A stretch of DNA of 64,000 bases from Bacteroidales bacterium UBA3743 (GTDB lineage: Bacteria; Bacteroidota; Bacteroidia; Bacteroidales; Paludibacteraceae). This document shows, piece by piece, positions 38,601 through 46,464 of the stretch (the first letter of the stretch is position 1; the number at the start of each line of letters is the position of its first letter). The position numbers and the translations under genes were made by a program. The stretch spans positions 62,001-126,000 of the forward strand of contig DFGT01000031.1 of NCBI GenBank assembly GCA_002371265.1, written 5' to 3'. The notes under the pieces were generated by a model. That model was not told the origin of the DNA. It saw nothing but the letters and a program-made list of their open reading frames with translations, and searched no databases.

Positions 38601-40084
38601 TCAACCCTACAGCAGCCGTGTCAGTCAAACTTGTGGCTGAGAGCGGTGTGGGCACAATCGCAGCAGGAGTGGCTAAGGCAAACGCAGATTTGATTGTCAT
38701 CTCAGGTGCAGAGGGAGGAACAGGAGCGTCTCCAGCGTCATCAATGAGATTCGCAGGAATCTCGCCTGAAATCGGTCTTGCCGAGACACAGCAGACATTG
38801 GTGTTGAATGGACTTCGTGGACGTGTCCGTCTGCAGACAGATGGCCAGTTGAAGACAGGTCGTGATGTGATTCTTACAGCGCTTCTTGGAGCAGACGAGT
38901 TTAGCTTCGGAACACTTCCTTTGATTGTGTTAGGATGTGTGATGATGAGAAAATGTAACACAAACACATGTCCTGTAGGAGTCGCCACTCAGGATCCTAA
39001 ACTGCGAGAAAGATTCAGAGGCCGTTCAGAATATTTGGTGAACTACTTCACATTCTTGGCCCAGGAGGTCCGTGAGTATCTTGCTGAAATGGGATTCAAG
39101 AAGTTTGAGGACATCATCGGTCATACCGAATTGATCGAAATCAAGGCAATGGACAGCGACAAGCACAAAACTTTGGATTTCTCACGTCTACTTGCGCGAG
39201 TAGACAGCAAAGAGTCGCTATGCTGGGATCACAGAGCATTCACAAAGGTTGAAGGCGTTAAGGATTTCGAGATCCTTGCTCAGGCTAAGGATGCAATTGA
39301 AAAGAAACAGGAGGTCAACCTTGATTTCGCCATTAAGAATACAGATCGTGCTGTCGGCACAATGCTTTCAGGAGCGATCGCACAGAAATATGGGGAGAAT
39401 GGTCTTGCTGATTCCACAATCAATATTAAGTTCAAGGGTTCTGCCGGTCAATCGTTCGGAGCTTTCCTTGCAAAGGGCATAAACTTCAAACTAGAGGGTG
39501 AGACAAACGACTACTTCGGCAAGGGTCTTTCAGGAGGACGCATAGCAATTCTACCTCCAGTAAGGAGCAGTTTCGAGGCAGACAAGAACATCATCGCAGG
39601 AAACACAGGCTTGTATGGTGCGACGACGGGAGAGCTTTACGTCAATGGACGTGTAGGAGAGCGTTTTGCAGTTCGTAACTCAGGAGCCATCGCCGTAATC
39701 GAGGGTGCCGGCGACCACTGTTGTGAGTATATGACAGGCGGACGTGTGGTTGTCCTAGGTGAGACGGGAAGAAACTTCGCAGCCGGAATGTCTGGTGGTG
39801 TCGCTTATGTATGGGATAAAAACCATAATTTCGACTACTTCTGCAACATGGATATGGTGGAATTGAGCCTGATTGAGGAGGCGAGCTACCGTAAAGAACT
39901 TCACGAGTTGATTCGCAAGCATTGGTTGTACACAGGTTCAAATCTAGCGCGTACGATGCTCGACGATTGGAATCACTACGTGGAGCAGTTTATCCAGATT
40001 GTTCCGATTGAGTACAAGAGAGTGCTTCAGGAGGAGCAGTTGAAGAAGCTACAAAATAAGATAGCTGACATCAAAGCAGAATAA
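35603..40084 (+). CDS. gltB: Glutamate synthase, large subunit
   Basis: 1493 residues from the ATG at 35603, close to the usual 1500. An 18-residue propeptide precedes the catalytic Cys19 (HDACGVGM), the N-terminal nucleophile of the glutaminase domain (about 19-420). A central domain follows. Then comes the FMN-binding synthase domain (about 790-1190), with GAEGGTGASPASS and the 3Fe-4S cysteines in CVMMRKCNTNTCPVG. The C-terminal beta-helix (about 1240-1480) shows GxxG repeats such as GKGLSGGRI. It makes two glutamates from glutamine and 2-oxoglutarate with the GltD subunit. gltD begins about 100 bp downstream. Confidence 0.95.
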   Translation: MQNNFTKGLYTPANEHDACGVGMVVNIHGNKSHELVDSALKVLENMMHRGAEGADGKSGDGAGIMVQIPHEFILLKGIPVPEKGKYGTGLVFLPKDKTEQDKILKVMIEVIEAEGLNLMKLRDVPTNPACLGKVALESEPDIKQVFITGVSNEDAPNLERKLYVIRKKIENQVNHKDFYIVSLSSKNIIYKGMLSSMQVRDYFDDLRDTYFTSGLALVHSRFSTNTFPTWSLAQPFRLLCHNGEINTVRGNRNWMKARESVLNSGLLGDISSIRPIVQPNMSDSASLDNVFEFFVMSGLSLPHAMALLVPESFNDKNPISDDLKAFYEYHSILMEPWDGPAALMFSDGRYAGGMLDRNGLRPSRYLITNNDMMVVASEVGVLDFDPSEIKQKGRLQPGKILMIDTEEGKIYYDGDLKAQLAAEHPYRDWLHTNRIQLEKLKSGRKVSNSVANYKSKLLNFGFAKEDIEKTIIPMAVNGAEPVAAMGNDTPLAVISDRPQIFFNYFRQQFAQVTNPAIDPIREELVMSLTEYIGKVGPGILNPDESNCKMVRLPHPILSNAELDILCNIRYKGFVTTKLPLLFEASKGEEGLKEALDDLCKRAEESVDKGINYIILSDRDVDEKHAVIPCLLAVSAVHHYLINVGKRVQTALIVESGEIREVMHAALLLGYGASALNPYMTFAVLEELVKNKEIQEDYPTAEHNYIKAVCKGLYKIMSKMGISTIRSYRGAKIFESIGLSESLLRSYFGTEISTIGGIGLKQIADDAIKLHDIAMKATDEDMIPDSGLFAYRKDGIAHAWNPETISTLQIATRMGSYKKYKEFTNYVDNKDKQIFIRDFFDFKKAGKPISIDEVEPVESIVKHFVTGAMSFGAISIEAHEAIALAMNKLGTRSNTGEGGEDNARYHSSVDGVSLSSKTKQIASGRFGVTAEYLVNAEEIQIKVAQGAKPGEGGQLPGFKVNEVIAKTRNSIPGISLISPPPHHDIYSIEDLAQLIFDLKNINPTAAVSVKLVAESGVGTIAAGVAKANADLIVISGAEGGTGASPASSMRFAGISPEIGLAETQQTLVLNGLRGRVRLQTDGQLKTGRDVILTALLGADEFSFGTLPLIVLGCVMMRKCNTNTCPVGVATQDPKLRERFRGRSEYLVNYFTFLAQEVREYLAEMGFKKFEDIIGHTELIEIKAMDSDKHKTLDFSRLLARVDSKESLCWDHRAFTKVEGVKDFEILAQAKDAIEKKQEVNLDFAIKNTDRAVGTMLSGAIAQKYGENGLADSTINIKFKGSAGQSFGAFLAKGINFKLEGETNDYFGKGLSGGRIAILPPVRSSFEADKNIIAGNTGLYGATTGELYVNGRVGERFAVRNSGAIAVIEGAGDHCCEYMTGGRVVVLGETGRNFAAGMSGGVAYVWDKNHNFDYFCNMDMVELSLIEEASYRKELHELIRKHWLYTGSNLARTMLDDWNHYVEQFIQIVPIEYKRVLQEEQLKKLQNKIADIKAE

Positions 40085-40185
40085 AAAATGCATAATGCTA
40101 AATGCTAAGTGCTAAATTATTTATCAATGTAGTAATGTGTGGTTCACAATTATGAATATGCATTATAAATTAAGAATTGAATAAT

Positions 40186-41535
40186 ATGGGAAATCCTAAA
40201 GCATTCCTAACAGTGCCTCGTAAGGAGGCCGGATATCGCCCCGTCCAAGACCGTATTCGTGATTTCGGTGAGGTGGAGCAAACATTGAATTCAAAAGACA
40301 GACAAGAGCAGGCATCTCGCTGCATGGATTGTGGTGTCCCTTTCTGCCACTGGGCTTGTCCGCTTGGCAATAAACAGCCAGAATGGCAAGACGCTCTGTA
40401 TAAAGGCAAGTGGGAAGAGGCTTACAAGATTCTTTCAACCACAAACGACTTCCCTGAGTTTACAGGTCGTATCTGCCCAGCGCTTTGCGAGAAGAGTTGT
40501 GTGCTCAACCTTACAATCGGTGAGCCTACAACATGCCGTGAGAATGAGCGTGCCATCATCGAGCGTGCATTCATGGAGGGTTATGTCCCAGTCCACTCAT
40601 ACGCCCGCAATGGCAAGAAAATAGCAGTGATCGGTTCTGGTCCTGCCGGACTTTCTGTAGCGGCACAGTTGAATAAGAAGGGTTATGAAGTGACTATCTT
40701 TGAGAAGAATGAGGCTGCAGGCGGACTACTTCGCTATGGTATTCCAAACTTCAAGCTCAACAAGTCCGTGATCGACCGCAGAATAGAGATCATGGAGAAG
40801 GAGGGAATCAAATTCCTATACAATCAGAATATCGACTGCACAAAACTTCCTGCTGGTTTCGACGCATACGCAATCTGTACAGGAACACCGACTGCTCGTG
40901 ACCTAAAGATTGAGGGACGTGAGTTGAAGGGTATTTACCTTGCTCTTGAGATGCTTTCTCAGCAGAACAGAGTGCTTGCAGGTATGAAGTTCAAGGATTC
41001 AGAACTTGTCAACGCAAAAGGTAAGAAGGTGCTTGTTATCGGTGGTGGTGATACAGGTTCCGACTGTATCGGAACAGCTCACCGTCAGGGTGCAGTGAGT
41101 GTGACTCAAATTGAAATCATGCCGGAGCCACCTGTAGGCTACAACCCTGCCACACCATGGCCAAACTGGCCTAATATCAAGAAGACCACGTCTTCACATA
41201 AAGAGGGATGCGAAAGAAGATGGCTTCTCAACTCTAACAGATTCATCGGCAAAGATGGAAAACTTGTCGGTGTTGAAGTGGAAGGAGTGATCTGGGAGCC
41301 AAATCCAGATGGAGGTCGTCCGATCATGAAGCTCGACGGAAAGAAAGAGATCATCGATTGCGATATGGTGCTTCTTGCCATGGGATTCATCAAGCCAGAG
41401 CATCCGAAATATGCGGATAATGTATTTCTGGTTGGCGACGCTGCTTCCGGCGCGAGCCTTGTTGTGCGCGCGATCGCTTCTGGCCGTAAGGTGGCAGAGC
41501 AGATTGACGCTTACGTAAATGGAATTAAAAAGTAA
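40186..41535 (+). CDS. gltD: Glutamate synthase, small subunit
   Basis: 449 residues from the ATG at 40186; a TTG nine bases earlier is less likely. The N-terminal cysteine clusters that bind 4Fe-4S centres are RCMDCGVPFCHWACPLG and CPALCEKSCVLN. The FAD-binding VIGSGPAGLSVAAQL is at about 146-160, and GGLLRYGIPNFKL follows. VIGGGDTGSDC binds NADPH, and a late VFLVGDAASG closes the FAD domain. It passes electrons from NADPH to GltB. The 100-bp spacer after gltB is made of ATGCTAAATGCTAAGTGC-like words. Confidence 0.95.
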   Translation: MGNPKAFLTVPRKEAGYRPVQDRIRDFGEVEQTLNSKDRQEQASRCMDCGVPFCHWACPLGNKQPEWQDALYKGKWEEAYKILSTTNDFPEFTGRICPALCEKSCVLNLTIGEPTTCRENERAIIERAFMEGYVPVHSYARNGKKIAVIGSGPAGLSVAAQLNKKGYEVTIFEKNEAAGGLLRYGIPNFKLNKSVIDRRIEIMEKEGIKFLYNQNIDCTKLPAGFDAYAICTGTPTARDLKIEGRELKGIYLALEMLSQQNRVLAGMKFKDSELVNAKGKKVLVIGGGDTGSDCIGTAHRQGAVSVTQIEIMPEPPVGYNPATPWPNWPNIKKTTSSHKEGCERRWLLNSNRFIGKDGKLVGVEVEGVIWEPNPDGGRPIMKLDGKKEIIDCDMVLLAMGFIKPEHPKYADNVFLVGDAASGASLVVRAIASGRKVAEQIDAYVNGIKK

Positions 41536-41669
41536 GAATTAAGAATGGCGCGACTTGGAGGGTAAAACCTTCAAGTTGAAAGCCATTATGATTCGTTTCT
41601 ATTCGCAAATATCTTTTAAGACTGCGAAATTTTTAATTCTTCATTATTAACTCTTAATTCGAACTGAAT
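41536..41669. other. Short spacer gltD-asnB
   Basis: AT-rich words such as TTTTTAATTCTTCATTATTAA; no clear promoter or terminator, so asnB may be read through from gltBD. Confidence 0.4.
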
Positions 41670-43340
41670 ATGTGTGGTATAGTTTGTGCGTTCGACCTAA
41701 AGAAATCAGCGCAGGAGTTGCGTCCTCAACTCCTTGAAATGTCCAAAAGAATTCGTCACCGTGGGCCAGATTGGTCTGGAATATTTTGTGATGACAAGGC
41801 GATACTTGCTCACGAAAGACTTGCTATTGTCGACCCTCAAAGTGGTCAGCAACCATTATATAGCAAAGATGGCAAACTTGTGCTTGCCGTAAACGGAGAA
41901 ATCTACAACCATCAGAGCATCCGCGACCGTCAGGCTGGGTCATACGAGTTTCTCACTAAGAGTGACTGTGAGGTGATCCTCTCGCTCTACCGTGAGAAAG
42001 GAATCAATTTTATTGAAGACCTGAACGGAATTTTTGCTTTCGCACTTTACGATATTGAGAATGATGTCTACTTGATTGCTCGCGACCATGAAGGTATTAT
42101 TCCTCTATATATGGGATGGGATCATAACGGCACTTTCTACGTCGCTTCAGAAATGAAAGCCCTTGAAGGATTTTGCGAGACAATCAAATCTTTCCCTCCA
42201 GGACAATATTTCTACTCTAAAGATGGAGAGTTGAAGACGTGGTATAAGCGAGACTGGATGGAATACGACGCAGTCAAAGACAACACATCAAATATAGATG
42301 AACTCCGCAGCGCACTTGAAAGCGCAGTCAAACGTCAGTTGATGACAGATGTGCCATATGGAGTGCTTCTTTCCGGTGGACTCGACTCATCCATCGTCTC
42401 TGCAATTGCCAAGAAATTCGCATCACAGCGTGTGGAGAGTGGCGACAAGCAGGGAGCATGGTGGCCACAGTTGCACTCATTCGCAGTAGGATTGAAAGGA
42501 GCTCCAGACTTACTTGCGGCAAAGAAAGTAGCCGACCATATCGGCACTGTGCACCACGAAATCAACTTCACAGTGCAGGAAGGATTGGATGCCGTTCGCG
42601 ACGTCATCTATCATATTGAGACATACGATGTGACAACTGTAAGAGCAAGCACACCGATGTATCTTCTTGCCCGCGTCATCAAGAGCATGGGAATAAAGAT
42701 GGTACTTTCCGGAGAAGGAGCCGACGAAATCTTTGGCGGATACCTGTATTTCCATAAGGCTCCAAATGCTGAAGAATTGCATAAGGAGACGGTGCGTAAA
42801 CTTTCAAAGCTCCATATGTACGACTGCTTGCGAGCCAACAAGAGCCTTTCTGCATGGGGTGTTGAGGGACGTGTGCCATTCCTGGATAAAGAGTTTATGG
42901 ATGTGGCGATGCGATTGAATCCAAAAGACAAGTTGAGCGGCACCGTCGGCAGAATAGAGAAATGGATTCTTCGTAAGGCATTCGAGGACTACTTGCCAGA
43001 AGAGGTGGCATGGCGACAGAAAGAGCAGTTCTCAGACGGTGTCGGCTACAGCTGGATTGATACTTTGAAAGAACTCACGTCGCAGCAGGTCACAGACGAG
43101 CAGATGTCTCATGCGGCGGAAAGATTCCCAATCAACCCACCTATGACAAAAGAGGAATACTACTATCGCAGCATCTTCGAGGAGCATTTCCCAAGTCAGA
43201 CAGCAGCGCAGACAGTGCCAAGCGAGAAGAGTGTGGCATGTTCCACAGCTATCGCGCTTGAGTGGGATGAAGCGTTCAAGAACATGAACGATCCATCTGG
43301 TAGAGCAGTGAAGAGTGTACATAATCAGGCTTATAAGTAA
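41670..43340 (+). CDS. asnB: Asparagine synthetase B, glutamine-hydrolysing
   Basis: 556 residues. Met1 is removed to expose the glutaminase nucleophile Cys2 (MCGIVCAFD). RHRGPDWSGIF near 30 and NGEIYNH near 75 are class II amidotransferase motifs. The synthetase domain has the pyrophosphate loop LLSGGLDSS near 233 and SGEGADEIFGGYLYF near 347. It amidates aspartate using ATP and glutamine. Its place after gltB-gltD forms an ammonium assimilation cluster. The terminator at 43373-43403 closes the unit. Confidence 0.95.
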   Translation: MCGIVCAFDLKKSAQELRPQLLEMSKRIRHRGPDWSGIFCDDKAILAHERLAIVDPQSGQQPLYSKDGKLVLAVNGEIYNHQSIRDRQAGSYEFLTKSDCEVILSLYREKGINFIEDLNGIFAFALYDIENDVYLIARDHEGIIPLYMGWDHNGTFYVASEMKALEGFCETIKSFPPGQYFYSKDGELKTWYKRDWMEYDAVKDNTSNIDELRSALESAVKRQLMTDVPYGVLLSGGLDSSIVSAIAKKFASQRVESGDKQGAWWPQLHSFAVGLKGAPDLLAAKKVADHIGTVHHEINFTVQEGLDAVRDVIYHIETYDVTTVRASTPMYLLARVIKSMGIKMVLSGEGADEIFGGYLYFHKAPNAEELHKETVRKLSKLHMYDCLRANKSLSAWGVEGRVPFLDKEFMDVAMRLNPKDKLSGTVGRIEKWILRKAFEDYLPEEVAWRQKEQFSDGVGYSWIDTLKELTSQQVTDEQMSHAAERFPINPPMTKEEYYYRSIFEEHFPSQTAAQTVPSEKSVACSTAIALEWDEAFKNMNDPSGRAVKSVHNQAYK

Positions 43341-43372
43341 AAAGATAGGCAGCATAATAATTTGTTTCTTGG

Positions 43373-43403
43373 GGGTGATGCAGTGATGCGTCGCCCTTTT
43401 TTT
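43373..43403 (+). terminator. Intrinsic terminator of asnB
   Basis: Stem GGGTGATGCA / TGCGTCGCCC (two G-T pairs), GTGA loop, then seven T residues. Confidence 0.85.
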
Positions 43404-43415
43404 GTGTTTTTTTAT

Positions 43416-43446
43416 TTTGAAGATAACCAAAAAATGGTTATTTTTG
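43416..43446 (+). promoter_or_regulatory. Promoter of the AbiEii-type module
   Basis: TTTG at 43416-43419, 19 bp, TATTTTTG at 43439-43446: full consensus. Transcription should begin about 43453, just after the first ATG (43451). This points to a start at the in-frame ATG 43478. Confidence 0.75.
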
Positions 43447-43450
43447 CATT

Positions 43451-43972
43451 ATGACAGATTATCAAACATATACAAATATGCCATCAGTACCAGCGGGAGT
43501 GATACTGGATAGGATTATACGTCAACAGAATAGAAAAAAAGTTGATGTGGCTAACTCTGCTCATTTGATTCAACAAAGATTAAATGATCTTATCAAAGGA
43601 AATAGGAGATTTACGCCAAGCAATTCAATGTTATTGGAGAAGACATTAGGAATAGATATTGCAGGATTCTTTTATTTAATCCAGGCTAAACATGATATAT
43701 ACATTGAGCAAAAGAATCTCAATTCTGTATACAAGCCCAATATGTCTATTCTCTCAAAAAGTACATTTTGGGATGTCGATTTAGATAAGATTGACTGGAC
43801 TAAATGTGAAAAATGGGCTATTAGAAGAGTTTTGGAATATGGGGAAATTGATGAGATAAAAGAAATCGCAAACTTTTATGGAATAGATAAAATACATGAA
43901 ATTCTTTCGGATCCGTCGAATTTCAGACTTTATGATAATGTAATTCGTCGTGTAAAAGAGTGTGGTTTATGA
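43451..43972 (+). CDS. Antitoxin-like protein, HTH plus DUF6922
   Basis: 173 residues from 43451; promoter position favours the ATG at 43478 (MPSVPAGVILDR), giving 164 residues. The first about 75 residues resemble a HigA-like helix-turn-helix (GVILDRIIRQQNRKKVDVAN ... NDLIKGNRRFTP). The C-terminal half matches the DUF6922 pattern found in AbiEi-like antitoxins of Bacteroidetes (FWDVDLDKIDW, WAIRRVLEYGEIDEIKEI). Its last codons overlap the toxin start (ATGA). Expected to neutralise the nucleotidyltransferase and repress the operon. Confidence 0.7.
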   Translation: MTDYQTYTNMPSVPAGVILDRIIRQQNRKKVDVANSAHLIQQRLNDLIKGNRRFTPSNSMLLEKTLGIDIAGFFYLIQAKHDIYIEQKNLNSVYKPNMSILSKSTFWDVDLDKIDWTKCEKWAIRRVLEYGEIDEIKEIANFYGIDKIHEILSDPSNFRLYDNVIRRVKECGL

Positions 43973-44640
43973 AATTACATAAAGAAACCGTTTCGCCAAA
44001 TCTATTGATGATATTAGATAAACCTATGTCATCTGAAGTATTCCGAGATTTCACTCTTGTTGGAGGAACAGCATTAAGTTTACAGAGAGGTCATCGTCGC
44101 TCAATAGACATTGATATGTTTACTGATGTAGAATATCCAAATATGGATAGAGAAGAGATCAAGTGTTTTTTGGAATCAGAATTCAAAATTCATAAAGGTA
44201 CAGAGAGCCTTTACGAAGATGCAATGGGATATAGTATTTTTCTAGGAGATGACGTTGATTTCCCAATCAAGTTAGATCTGTTTTATACAGAACCATTTAT
44301 ATATCCTAAAAAAGAGATAGACGGAATTCGTTTGGCAGACCCAAGGGAAATAATTGCCATGAAAATGTTGGCAATAGGAGGTCCTATTAAACGTCAGAAG
44401 GATTTTTGGGATATACATGAAATGATGTCCGACTATACTCTTTGGGAAATGATTCAGTGGGGATTACAAAGAAATCCATACTCATTAAGTTTAGAAGAAA
44501 TCATAGCAGGATTTGATACAATTGATGATATAGAGGAATCCCCAGAAGGAATTGACACCCTTAGATTTGGAGATTTTTGGGAACTTAAAGTGATGGATTT
44601 GAAAGAAGAAATCAGTAAAATAAAAAAGGCTTTGTCCTAG
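43969..44640 (+). CDS. AbiEii/AbiGii-type nucleotidyltransferase toxin
   Basis: 223 residues from the ATG at 43969, which overlaps the upstream stop; a GTG at 43960 is less likely. The nucleotidyltransferase core is TLVGGTALSLQRGHRRSIDIDMF (29-51), with the GG pair and the two catalytic Asp residues (47, 49). A third acidic position lies in IKLDLFYTEP near 101, and REIIAMKMLAI near 122 is the family helix. AbiEii toxins modify tRNA or GTP and act as type IV toxin-antitoxin or phage-abortive systems. Assignment is firm at family level; target is unknown. Confidence 0.85.
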   Translation: MKLHKETVSPNLLMILDKPMSSEVFRDFTLVGGTALSLQRGHRRSIDIDMFTDVEYPNMDREEIKCFLESEFKIHKGTESLYEDAMGYSIFLGDDVDFPIKLDLFYTEPFIYPKKEIDGIRLADPREIIAMKMLAIGGPIKRQKDFWDIHEMMSDYTLWEMIQWGLQRNPYSLSLEEIIAGFDTIDDIEESPEGIDTLRFGDFWELKVMDLKEEISKIKKALS

Positions 44641-44930
44641 TTTATGCCTAATTTTACGAGGATTCCAAAGGAACCCATGTTTGATAGATATTGGTGCATC
44701 CCCTTGCTAAAGTGCGAGCCGAAGGCGAGCACATAAATTTAATAAAACCACAGAGACATAAAGTTCACAGAGAAAGGCTATGCCTTTATATGAGGGGAAG
44801 AGACGAAAATAAGTCATAAATAGAATATAGCCTTTCATTTATATTTTCATTGATGTCGAATTTGAATGTTGCTTTCTCGGAAAAAGATTTTGCAAATGAC
44901 CTCTTTCTATGATTTCTTATATTTTTTTTG
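44641..44930. repeat. Spacer with GCGAGCCGAAGGCGAGC repeat
   Basis: 44650-44800 holds GAGGATTCCAAAGGAACCC, a GATAGATATTGG phrase, AGTGCGAGCCGAAGGCGAGC and the CACAGAGACATAAAG tail, a relative of the copies at 14813 and 15877. No gene. Confidence 0.6.
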
Positions 44931-44938
44931 TAATTTTG
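44931..44938 (+). promoter_or_regulatory. -7 box for the leader RNA/XRE unit
   Basis: TAATTTTG matches TAnnTTTG. It would start a transcript near 44945, giving a leader of about 225 nt before the XRE start codon. Confidence 0.5.
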
Positions 44939-45012
44939 CTATTATTAAATTCAAAATTCAAGAAACAGAAAAGAAGCATTAAAAATAAATAGCGAACTAT
45001 CGTTTTTCTTTA

Positions 45013-45162
45013 AACCTACAAAATCGCCAATTTTGAACACTAAAGAAAGACACCAATATGTTTGCGCTCCATGGAGCGTGAACTATTCGTGTTTATGTGG
45101 TGTTAGGGTGTTTGGCGATACCTGTAGGTTAACATGAACGGGCGAATAGTCACGCTTTTTTT
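45013..45162 (+). ncRNA. Structured leader with alternative helices and terminator
   Basis: Helix 1 pairs AACCTACA (45013-45020) with TGTAGGTT (45123-45130) and ATCGCCAA (45023-45030) with TTGGCGAT (45112-45119). It extends through AACAC/GTGTT and CACC/GGTG to 45054 and 45099. Helix 2 pairs GCGTGAACTATTCG (45076-45089) with CGAATAGTCACGC (45143-45155) and GTTTATGT (45091-45098) with ACATGAAC (45132-45139), and ends in seven T residues (45156-45162). The two helices cross, so they form either a pseudoknot or, more likely, an antiterminator/terminator switch. The palindrome CGCTCCATGGAGCG (45065-45078) and two tiny frames (45058-45081, 45071-45106) lie in between. The ATG of the XRE gene is 8 nt after the T-run. 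Confidence 0.65.
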
Positions 45163-45170
45163 ATGTTACC

Positions 45171-45419
45171 ATGGAGAACGAAAAAACAAAAGACATTACT
45201 GTAAAAATCCACATAGGACATGCTATACAAGAGGAGATGGTGAGACAGGGAAGAAATGTGACCTGGCTTGCCGCCCAAATACATATGACCGACCGAGCAA
45301 TATATAAAATCTACGACAAGGAGTCGCTTAACACTGAACTTGTGCGACTTATATCCAATGCACTGGGTAAAAATCTCTTCGCATTATATGATGTCAATGA
45401 ACAAAATGGAGAAAAATAG
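45171..45419 (+). CDS. XRE-type HTH regulator
   Basis: 82 residues. A helix-turn-helix of the XRE/Cro class occupies about 15-70: AIQEEMVRQGRNVTWLAAQI (helices 1-2), HMTDRAIYKIYDKESLN (recognition helix) and LVRLISNALGKNLFALY (closing helices). It is a small DNA-binding protein, probably an autoregulator or antitoxin. It is preceded by an unusual leader with a terminator ending 8 nt before the start codon. The RES-domain gene follows 90 bp downstream but has its own promoter box. Confidence 0.8.
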   Translation: MENEKTKDITVKIHIGHAIQEEMVRQGRNVTWLAAQIHMTDRAIYKIYDKESLNTELVRLISNALGKNLFALYDVNEQNGEK

Positions 45420-45467
45420 CGAACGGAATGGATACATGATTCCAAGGTGACTTCTTTATTCATGTTG

Positions 45468-45475
45468 TAACTTTG
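45468..45475 (+). promoter_or_regulatory. -7 box for the RES-domain gene
   Basis: TAACTTTG matches TAnnTTTG, about 35 bp before the ATG at 45510. Confidence 0.5.
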
Positions 45476-45509
45476 TCCTTATAGCATTTAAGGATTTAAA
45501 TTTACAATT

Positions 45510-46460
45510 ATGGGCTCAATATTTTCATCATATAAAAGTCGTGTCCCGAATAGTATTTCTGACTTTCAATTATATATTTGGAAATTGACTCAGAACAAAG
45601 GATATGACAATTTTTTTGACGTTTTGGAAGAAATCTCAGAGATCATTAGAAACTTGTTGGATCGTATGAGTTTTATTCCAAATTTAAACTCTGATGATGC
45701 AGAATTATTAAAGACGCATTTTGATTACGTGCTTGGCATTCATAAAGCGATGAATGAAGCCAACCTATATTCAGCTATTTATTATGCAAATAAACTGCTG
45801 AAATCATTGGATAAATATGAATGTTTATATAAAGCTCCTTTTGATTCTGGCAATCATTTTAGAGTTAGAAATAGTGATCACCTATTAACTGAACTCACAG
45901 ACTTGTTTCATGTTCCTTTTGAAAAGAGGTCAATAATTTCTCCCAACAGATTTAGCATTGCAGGATTTCCATGTTTATACATTAGTAATAATTTGGATTG
46001 TTGTATAGAAGAAGTTGGCATTAAAACGGGTGAGTCAATGTATGCATCTGTTTTTACACCCAATAAACAACTAAAAATGCTTGATTTGAGATTGCTCCGG
46101 GATGTTAAATCAGATGATATTAAAAAATATCTCTTGCTTCTGCCTCTTTTGATTTCGTGTTCATACGAGGCAAAATCGGAAGGGTATTACGTGCCAGAAT
46201 ATAATATTCCTCAACTGATGATGCATTACATCCTCAAATCGAAGTATAAGGAAAATATAGATGGTATTGTATACAATTCTACAAAAAAGCCCCAAAAAGA
46301 CATTGTCAATTTTGTTTTTCCCGTAAAGACTGTGAAATCACAGGGCTGGTGTGATGTACTAAAAAATAATTTTCAAGTTTCATTGCCTCAAATGATAATA
46401 TGTGCTAATGGTAAAAGATTGTTATCAGAACAAGATTTATTAAACAAAATTAATTTTTAA
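45510..46460 (+). CDS. RES-domain protein, probable NAD-targeting toxin fold
   Basis: 316 residues. An N-terminal helical part (1-110) precedes a RES domain: FRVRN (117-121) with the conserved Arg, DLFHVPFEKRSII (131-143), FSIAGFPCLYISNN (148-161) with the Tyr, CIEEVG (165-170) with the Glu, and a late EGYYVPEYNIPQLMMHYIL. RES proteins share the ADP-ribosyltransferase fold; characterised ones degrade NAD+ and are held by Xre/DUF2384 antitoxins. Here the upstream XRE protein lacks a DUF2384 C-terminus, so pairing is uncertain. The longer N-terminal extension is typical of Bacteroidetes versions. Confidence 0.8.
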   Translation: MGSIFSSYKSRVPNSISDFQLYIWKLTQNKGYDNFFDVLEEISEIIRNLLDRMSFIPNLNSDDAELLKTHFDYVLGIHKAMNEANLYSAIYYANKLLKSLDKYECLYKAPFDSGNHFRVRNSDHLLTELTDLFHVPFEKRSIISPNRFSIAGFPCLYISNNLDCCIEEVGIKTGESMYASVFTPNKQLKMLDLRLLRDVKSDDIKKYLLLLPLLISCSYEAKSEGYYVPEYNIPQLMMHYILKSKYKENIDGIVYNSTKKPQKDIVNFVFPVKTVKSQGWCDVLKNNFQVSLPQMIICANGKRLLSEQDLLNKINF

Positions 46461-46464
46461 GCTT

